Shown here one piece after another: positions 8,181-12,761 of a DNA stretch of 12,761 nt. Source of the stretch: Leptospiraceae bacterium (lineage in GTDB: Bacteria > Spirochaetota > Leptospiria > Turneriellales > Turneriellaceae); NCBI GenBank assembly GCA_016788945.1, contig JAEUSA010000194.1, forward strand, positions 1-12,761, in the 5' to 3' direction. The translations under genes were made by a program, and so were the position numbers. The stretch's first letter is position 1, and every line of letters starts with the position of its first letter. The notes beneath the pieces were generated by a model that saw only the letters and a program-made list of their open reading frames with translations, had not been told where the DNA came from and did not search any database.

Positions 8181-9059
8181 ATGCTTGAGTTTTTCTCGCC
8201 GCAGAACCTGAACGCGCTCTGGACTCGCCTGACCAGCGGCCATGCGTTCATGGCGACGGGAATTGTTCTGCTGATGCTGTTGCTATTGCGCACTGTCATT
8301 CTGCGCATAGCGTACCGCAATATCGAAGATAAATTTGTACGCCTGCGCTACAAGCGCACGTTGTCTTACATCATCGTCGTGATTGCGCTGTTTCTGCTGC
8401 TGCCGATTTGGCTGCCATCGATACGCAACATTGCGACTTTCTTAGGCATTTTCGGCGCCGGTTTTCTCATCGTCACCCGCGACCTCTGGGTCTGCGTCGG
8501 CGGCTGGGCCTACATTATGATACGCCGGCCGTACGTTATCGGCGACCGCATCCAGATCGGCAACATTTCGGGCGATGTTATTGACATCCGCCTGATGGAA
8601 ACCAGCATCATGGAAGTTTCGGGCACTGAAGGCGGATTAACCACAGGGCGCATCATCTATTTTCCGAATGCAAAAGTTTTCAGCGAGATTATCGCGACAA
8701 CGAGGCTGAACGCCGGGCATACCTACCAAGAGCTGCACGTGCAAATCGATCCTGCGTCTGACTGGGAGGCCGCCGCCGCGCTGCTCGAAAAAATTACGCG
8801 CACGGAATATGCAACCTCGCTTGCCGCGCGCGAGCAACTCGCCAGCGAAGATGAAGAAACCGATCTGCTTTCAGGTTACCGTGAGCCGCGCGTGCTTGCC
8901 GAACTTAAGGGTGCGCTCGTTATACTCCATCTACAGTTCATGGCACCTGCAGGCCAAGCAGCCAACCTCACCGACCGTATCTGGCGCCAGTTTCTGATTG
9001 GCGTGCGCCAGAACCCGACGATACGTTTTGCGCCGGAGAAACCCGAAAAACCTGCCTGA
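8181..9059 (+). CDS. MscS-family mechanosensitive ion channel
   Basis: 292 residues. Three membrane segments are visible at about 22-44, 60-79 and 83-114; the last holds the pore-type stretch IATFLGIFGAGFLIVTRDLW followed by VGGWAYIMIRRPYVIGDRIQIG. The MscS beta domain (about 118-170) has GDVIDIRLMETSIMEVSG and GRIIYFPNAKVF. A short cytoplasmic alpha/beta domain completes the protein. Family role: opens under membrane tension to release solutes in osmotic downshock; many small members instead act as ion or metabolite channels. The start lies 7 bases after typA with no strong Shine-Dalgarno, suggesting one transcript and translational coupling. The C-terminal region contains an acidic insert (ASEDEETDLLSGYREPR). 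Confidence 0.92.
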   Translation: MLEFFSPQNLNALWTRLTSGHAFMATGIVLLMLLLLRTVILRIAYRNIEDKFVRLRYKRTLSYIIVVIALFLLLPIWLPSIRNIATFLGIFGAGFLIVTRDLWVCVGGWAYIMIRRPYVIGDRIQIGNISGDVIDIRLMETSIMEVSGTEGGLTTGRIIYFPNAKVFSEIIATTRLNAGHTYQELHVQIDPASDWEAAAALLEKITRTEYATSLAAREQLASEDEETDLLSGYREPRVLAELKGALVILHLQFMAPAGQAANLTDRIWRQFLIGVRQNPTIRFAPEKPEKPA

Positions 9060-9075
9060 TACACAGGTCATTTTT
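9046..9075. terminator. Candidate bidirectional terminator between convergent operons
   Basis: ACCTG (9050-9054) pairs with CAGGT (9064-9068) around a 9-base loop. An A-run (9046-9050) lies on one side and a T-run (9071-9075) on the other, so each strand has a U-rich tail after the stem. The stem is only 5 bp and lies mostly inside the coding ends, but the two stop codons are just 8 bases apart, and no better terminator is seen. Confidence 0.35.
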
Positions 9076-10633
9076 CGCGCTGTGGTCTGAATACGACGTC
9101 GATACCGTTTTCGAGATAACCAATCCACAGAAAATCGCCTTCGACGCGCAAAATCTGTACTTCATTGGACGAGAGACCTTCGACGGCACTCAGCCTTTCA
9201 ATGCTCATGTCGTTACGGTTGAGCACGCGTATGCCCTGCCCCGAAGTGCCGATGAAAATTTCATGCTCGCGGCGCGCAAACGCCGAAGGGAAAGGCAATT
9301 CGGCATTGAGCCGCGTGAGCTTTTTCTGGGCGATGTCGTACACGTACACACCGTCGTTGTGCGCGCCGATATAGACGTAACGCCCGTCGAGCAGCACCGC
9401 TTTGACATTTTCAGAGCGCAGGGCACCTTCGCCGGCGGTGATTTGTACGGTTTCTTTTGTCTTTTTATTATGCAACAGCGCACCCTGATCGAGCGTACCG
9501 ACCGCAATATATTCGACGTCGGCGTCGATTGCATAGACCTGATTGCTCTTCACCCACGAATCTTTGCCGAGGGTTACGACCTTCTTCTTAATCGTGTCGT
9601 ACTGTATGAGGCCTCGGTTGAGCGTTGAAAAATAAATATGGCGGTCGTCTTTAATCGTCTTTTGCCCCAACTTCAACTCGCCGCTGTCGTCGCTCAGCGC
9701 GCTGACCTTTCCGCTTTTTTTACTGATACGGTAGACGCCGTCAAACGAGGTCACGTAGATCTCGTCGAAGTCGACATAGAGCCCCCTGAGCTGCGGCGAG
9801 GGTAATCTGATCTTCTCAAGTTTGTCCTGCGAGCGCAGGTAGCGTACCAGCCCCCCACCCCAGGTCGCGACATAGATGTCATCTCCATCGACACGAATAT
9901 CGGCGATGGAATTATCACTCAAACCATTCAGTTTGTCGATGCGGCGCAGCGATATCTTTTGTAAAAGAATACGCAGCGATTTTGCTTCGGCGGACTTTTG
10001 TGCATCGGCCAGCTCAATCGCCGACTGCAAATGCAGTGCGGCAGCCTCGACCTGCATCGGATCTTCGGCGTAAATTTCGCCCAGTAGCTTATGGATTTTC
10101 AGCAAGTCTGCATCGGCGGCGGCATTCTTCGGCCTGAGCCGCAACGCGTTCTTCAGATGTACGGCGGCCTCGTTTTTCAGCCGCGCATCGTGGCGAATAA
10201 AACCGAGAGTTTTTTCGGCCCGGTAACGCAGCGTATTGTCTTTGATTTGCTTAAAAACATCTTGAAGAGTTTTTTCTGCGCGTGCATGCGCATCGACACG
10301 GTAGAGGCATTCTGCGGTCAAAACTTTGAGTTCGAGCCGGTCTGCGTGCCCAGGATAACGCTCGAGCGTAATATTGGCACGCGTGATTGCCTCGTGCGAG
10401 TTGCCCTGCGCGGCGGCCGTTACGGCAAGATAGTACCACGCTTTGCGCACTTCGGCTTCATACGGATGCTCGGCGATGAATTCAGAGAACTTCTTCTGCG
10501 CATCGGCGAACTTGCCAGCCTCATAGAATTCTACACCTTTGCGGAATTTAACCAGCGGATCGGCGGCGAACGTGGGCAAGACGAAAATCAAAAGGACAGC
10601 TGTCAAAATCCATATCGCACGGTGCTGTTTCAT
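9068..10633 (-). CDS. Exported TPR protein with seven-bladed propeller
   Basis: 521 residues. A signal peptide (ILTAVLLIFVLPTFAADP, cleavage near 24) precedes a TPR region (about 28-225: YEAGKFADAQKKFSEFIAEHP, NEAAVHLKNALRLRPKN, LLGEIYAEDPMQVEAAALHLQ). From 236 on, seven repeats of a Reg_prop-like blade motif occur, starting near 251, 290, 331, 374, 418, 457 and 500 (for example DDIYVATWGGGLVRY, RYVYIGAHNDGVYVYD, DFLWIGYLENGIDVVF). Spacing of 39-44 residues fits one complete seven-bladed propeller. In Reg_prop sensors such domains precede histidine kinases; here no kinase follows, so a scaffold or binding role in the periplasm is inferred. The start overlaps the upstream stop as ATGA and has GGGAG about 8 bases before it. 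Confidence 0.88.
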   Translation of the reverse strand: MKQHRAIWILTAVLLIFVLPTFAADPLVKFRKGVEFYEAGKFADAQKKFSEFIAEHPYEAEVRKAWYYLAVTAAAQGNSHEAITRANITLERYPGHADRLELKVLTAECLYRVDAHARAEKTLQDVFKQIKDNTLRYRAEKTLGFIRHDARLKNEAAVHLKNALRLRPKNAAADADLLKIHKLLGEIYAEDPMQVEAAALHLQSAIELADAQKSAEAKSLRILLQKISLRRIDKLNGLSDNSIADIRVDGDDIYVATWGGGLVRYLRSQDKLEKIRLPSPQLRGLYVDFDEIYVTSFDGVYRISKKSGKVSALSDDSGELKLGQKTIKDDRHIYFSTLNRGLIQYDTIKKKVVTLGKDSWVKSNQVYAIDADVEYIAVGTLDQGALLHNKKTKETVQITAGEGALRSENVKAVLLDGRYVYIGAHNDGVYVYDIAQKKLTRLNAELPFPSAFARREHEIFIGTSGQGIRVLNRNDMSIERLSAVEGLSSNEVQILRVEGDFLWIGYLENGIDVVFRPQREK

Positions 10634-11118
10634 GCATCATCTCCCAAAGCAAAAGGCCTGACCCGGTCGAGATTCATACGTGCACTGTTTCTCCTGTAAA
10701 AAAATAGCGTCACCAGAGCTATGACGATGCTCGAAAAAATAATGTAGAACTTCTGCGTCGTCGCGAGATCAGCCGCCGCGGTCACCTCTGCCTGCTTTTC
10801 TTCACCCGACTCGCGGAATTTTAGAATACGCACCTTTTCTTGAAACAGGTAAAAATCTTTACTGAAGCGTTGCACCGCCATCTCGGTATTTCGTAACATC
10901 GCCAGCTTCTGCCTCAGCTCGGCCTTTTGACGACCAAAACTTTCGATCTGCGCCTTGAGTTCTTCCCTTTCATGCAACTTCACCCGATAAGCGAGTAATC
11001 CCTTTTCGCCGACAAAAAAAACATAAATGAAAGACAGAATCAGCAGAACAAATAGGGGCACAAACAGCCAATGCTCGCGGCTGCGCTCGAAAACCTGGCC
11101 AATACGACGGGTCAGCAT
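10630..11118 (-). CDS. FtsB/DivIC-like coiled-coil membrane protein
   Basis: 162 residues. A membrane helix (about 17-36, WLFVPLFVLLILSFIYVFFV) is followed by GLLAYRVKLHEREELKAQIE and a coiled coil to about 78, then RNTEMAVQRFSKDFYLFQEKVRILKF, which resembles the end of the septum-formation-initiator (FtsB/DivIC) domain. Family role: FtsB with FtsL and FtsQ controls septal peptidoglycan synthesis at the division site. Unusual is a second hydrophobic segment at 123-141 (FYIIFSSIVIALVTLFFYRR), missing in typical FtsB of about 100 residues. The start ATG lies in a small hairpin; GAGG is rather far upstream (about 14 bases). The stop overlaps the start of the TPR/propeller gene as ATGA. Confidence 0.65.
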   Translation of the reverse strand: MLTRRIGQVFERSREHWLFVPLFVLLILSFIYVFFVGEKGLLAYRVKLHEREELKAQIESFGRQKAELRQKLAMLRNTEMAVQRFSKDFYLFQEKVRILKFRESGEEKQAEVTAAADLATTQKFYIIFSSIVIALVTLFFYRRNSARMNLDRVRPFALGDDA

Positions 11119-11128
11119 CTGCTGATGC
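11115..11128 (-). promoter_or_regulatory. Small hairpin covering the FtsB-like start codon
   Basis: On the minus strand GCATC AGCA GATGC forms a 5-bp stem with a 4-base loop, and the ATG start (11118-11116) is in its 3' arm. It might lower initiation unless ribosomes arrive from the upstream gene. Such short stems are common by chance. Confidence 0.2.
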
Positions 11129-11156
11129 AGAACCTCGTCGTCAGGCGTGCCGGCAA

Positions 11157-11945
11157 TTAGTAAATCTTAAAGCGGCCGTTGATGCTGTAAAACTGGCGAT
11201 GGACAATCTTTTTAGATTCTGTATCGTACAAAATCAGGCCGAGGTGATTAAAGAACTTACGGTCAACACGGTATTTTGACAACAGCTTGCCCCACACGTT
11301 CACCTTGAGAGCCTTTTCTTCAATGCGGTAAGTCGGTTCAACCTTGCGCGTAAACTTGGTGTTCTCGAAACCCTGCAACATCACGTCGAGACCCGATTCA
11401 GGTTTGTCGTGGATGTACTGCACATAACGGAGAAAATCCTGCAGCGTAACTTTTTTCTTCGAACCGGCAGGTGCTGGCTGTTGTTCTGGCAGCGTGTATT
11501 TGCCCATTTCGGCAGCGGCTTTTTCTTTATTGCGAGCGTAAGCGGCGACTTCTTCGTGCTTCGCGTCGTTAAACTCAGGTATGCTGTTGAATAACACTAC
11601 TTTATGCAGTTTCTTATCTTCATCAAATTTGCGCCAACGAGGATACTCCACGTAACGGCGATACTCTTTGTCGACGAGGTCTTTTTCGTTAAACGCGATG
11701 ATGAACATCTTCAACGGGATATTTTCTTCAGTTTTGTTGACAATGTCGAAAGTAACTTCGAGGTAATCGCCTTTGCCGTCGGTAGCGTTCTTTTTCCAGA
11801 AGCTGACGTTTTCGACCGAGACCCGCTCATCGCGAATGCGGCCTCCCGCTGGCTGTGTGTCGGGCGCCGGGGCCGTGTTTTCCTTTTTTTGCGCAAATAA
11901 CAGGGGTGCGCCGAGAAGTACTGCAAAAGTCAGTCTGCGTAACAT
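11157..11945 (-). CDS. Secreted protein of unknown function, 262 residues
   Basis: The ATG at 11945 was chosen because GAGG lies about 6 bases upstream; an ATG at 11957 would add four residues. The signal peptide (LTFAVLLGAPLLFA) is followed by a Pro/Ala-rich linker. The first domain (about 41-100) has strand pairs with VSVENVSFWKKN and YLEVTFDIVNKTEENIPLKMFIIAFNEK, which resembles an Ig-like or FxLYD-type beta sandwich. A central helical segment (KHEEVAAYARNKEKAAAEMG) and a C-terminal domain rich in basic and aromatic residues (FFNHLGLILYDTESKK, ending SINGRFKIY) follow. No known family is recognised. It lies between the Crp-like gene and the FtsB-like gene and is likely periplasmic; 38 bases separate it from the latter. 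Confidence 0.75.
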   Translation of the reverse strand: MLRRLTFAVLLGAPLLFAQKKENTAPAPDTQPAGGRIRDERVSVENVSFWKKNATDGKGDYLEVTFDIVNKTEENIPLKMFIIAFNEKDLVDKEYRRYVEYPRWRKFDEDKKLHKVVLFNSIPEFNDAKHEEVAAYARNKEKAAAEMGKYTLPEQQPAPAGSKKKVTLQDFLRYVQYIHDKPESGLDVMLQGFENTKFTRKVEPTYRIEEKALKVNVWGKLLSKYRVDRKFFNHLGLILYDTESKKIVHRQFYSINGRFKIY

Positions 11946-11966
11946 AATATACCTCATTTCATTCTC

Positions 11967-11980
11967 GGCATAAACATGCC
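11967..11980. other. Intercistronic hairpin downstream of the Crp-like gene
   Basis: GGCAT (11967-11971) and ATGCC (11976-11980) form a 5-bp stem with a 4-base loop in the short gap between the Crp-like gene and the secreted-protein gene. There is no T-run after it on the minus strand, so it is not a terminator in the direction of the operon; it could affect mRNA processing or be chance. Confidence 0.25.
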
Positions 11981-11986
11981 TGTTGT

Positions 11987-12628
11987 TTATCTTTTTTCCG
12001 TCTTCCTCTTTTGCGCCACAATCCGCTTGAAATCTGCCATATTGCGGACAAAAATACGGTCACTGTAGAGTTCGATTTTACCGACTTTTGCCCAATGATT
12101 CAGCTGTTCTGAAACCTGATCGACACCGGTACCGGCCCAGTTCGCCACGTCGTCGACCGTCACCGGAAATGACACTTCGCGCATGCTTGCATAAGTAGGC
12201 TCTTTCTCGGCCAGCATCAGGAAAACGTCGGCAATTTTTGACTGAATGTCGTCGAGCAGCAAAATCATCAGGCGACGTTTTGCATCGTAAATACGTTTCG
12301 AGAATACGACGAGCAGCTTGAACGCCAGCTGTGGCTGGCTCATCATCATCGATACAAAATTATCACGGTCAAAATGCAAAACGGTGACCGGTTCGATCGC
12401 CGTCGCCGTCGCAGAACGAGGCTGTTCTTCAAGAATCGCCATTTCACCGAAAATGTCGCCGACGCTGAGGATATCCATCGTCTTTTCTTTGTCTTTGACA
12501 ACTTTGGATATCTTTACCCGCCCGGTCTGAATCAGATAAAAACTGTTGCCGGGTTCGAACTCGCAAAAGATGATTTCACCCGTATTAAACTGCTTACCAA
12601 ATTTGCTGAACAGGGCGCCGCCGGTCAT
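11987..12628 (-). CDS. Crp/Fnr-family transcription regulator
   Basis: 213 residues. The cyclic-nucleotide-binding jelly roll (about 10-100) has the phosphate-binding cassette [17 protein letters not shown] with Glu62 and Arg71, the residues that contact cyclic nucleotide in CRP, so cAMP or cGMP binding is plausible. A long dimer helix (about 100-140) links to a winged helix-turn-helix (about 153-195, [24 protein letters not shown]). The recognition helix differs from CRP: aligned by hand, Arg180, Glu181 and Arg185 become Val, Asp and Glu, so its operator should differ from the E. coli CRP site. GAGGGG about 8 bases upstream supports the start, which overlaps the upstream TPR gene stop as ATGA. 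No N-terminal cysteines, so it is not an iron-sulphur FNR. It may control the operon it lies in. Confidence 0.92.
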   Translation of the reverse strand: MTGGALFSKFGKQFNTGEIIFCEFEPGNSFYLIQTGRVKISKVVKDKEKTMDILSVGDIFGEMAILEEQPRSATATAIEPVTVLHFDRDNFVSMMMSQPQLAFKLLVVFSKRIYDAKRRLMILLLDDIQSKIADVFLMLAEKEPTYASMREVSFPVTVDDVANWAGTGVDQVSEQLNHWAKVGKIELYSDRIFVRNMADFKRIVAQKRKTEKR

Positions 12629-12761
12629 TTCTGGCCCCTCAGCTGATTGGCTTTCTGTTGTGCGATGTTGGCCTCTTTGTCTTGCGGCGGTATGCGGGCA
12701 GCCTTCTCGTAGAAGCCGATCGCACGCGCAGTATCATGCGCGCGTTCATAAATTTCTGCCA
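12625..12761 (-). CDS. C-terminal end of a TPR-like protein, cut by the window edge
   Basis: Forty-four codons before the TGA at 12627-12625, reading [20 protein letters not shown] then [20 protein letters not shown] and RGQK. The pattern [22 protein letters not shown] fits the second helix of one TPR unit and the first of the next, so the protein probably ends with tetratricopeptide repeats. The stop overlaps the start of the Crp-like gene by four bases (ATGA), making this the upstream member of the same operon. Confidence 0.75.
   Translation of the reverse strand, partial: AEIYERAHDTARAIGFYEKAARIPPQDKEANIAQQKANQLRGQK

Noticed and set aside
10091..10699. Plus-strand open frame (202 codons) opposite the TPR/propeller and FtsB-like genes
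   Set aside because: The minus-strand proteins show signal peptide, TPR and coiled-coil features and coupled starts; the plus-strand product has none.

Overview
The window looks like an ordinary chromosomal stretch of a diderm spirochaete, most likely Leptospiraceae. This is inference. The visible reasons are loose spirochaete-style lipoboxes (LSGC, GIGC, LTAC, FTAC), many small exported proteins of unknown function, a moderate GC content (sampled lines of typA are about 60% GC), and the mix of a Crp-like regulator, TPR proteins and outer-membrane barrels. A Turneriella-like genome would fit, but no name can be proven from the sequence alone.

Left part (1-2120): a minus-strand cytoplasmic protein joins ankyrin repeats to a C-terminal SMI1/KNR4-like (SUKH) domain, and may be followed by the first codons of another gene at the left edge. 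Its promoter appears to sit directly on the start codon, suggesting a leaderless mRNA. A small plus-strand gene (88 residues) runs divergently from it and overlaps, tail to tail, a minus-strand lipoprotein.

Centre-left (2273-6185): a plus-strand run of six genes, all for exported products. In order they are an outer-membrane barrel, a YHYH-domain lipoprotein, a YwqK/MORN-like lipoprotein, a SCO1/SenC copper-chaperone-like lipoprotein, a small beta-rich exported protein and a secreted NTF2-like-sized protein. The YHYH, YwqK and SCO genes look like an envelope metal or redox module, with the barrel as a possible partner.

Centre (6186-9059): a 179-base leader with several mutually exclusive stem-loops precedes typA (bipA), a ribosome-associated GTPase. 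A MscS-family channel gene follows 7 bases later. This block meets the next one tail to tail over only 8 bases, at a possible bidirectional terminator.

Right part (9068-12761): a tight minus-strand operon, read right to left. It encodes a TPR protein (C-terminus only), a Crp/Fnr-family regulator, a secreted protein of unknown function, an FtsB/DivIC-like coiled-coil membrane protein with an extra C-terminal membrane helix, and an exported TPR plus seven-bladed propeller protein. Two of its junctions are ATGA overlaps, which suggests coupled translation and a shared envelope or division-related role. No tRNA, rRNA, CRISPR array, insertion sequence or phage gene was seen.
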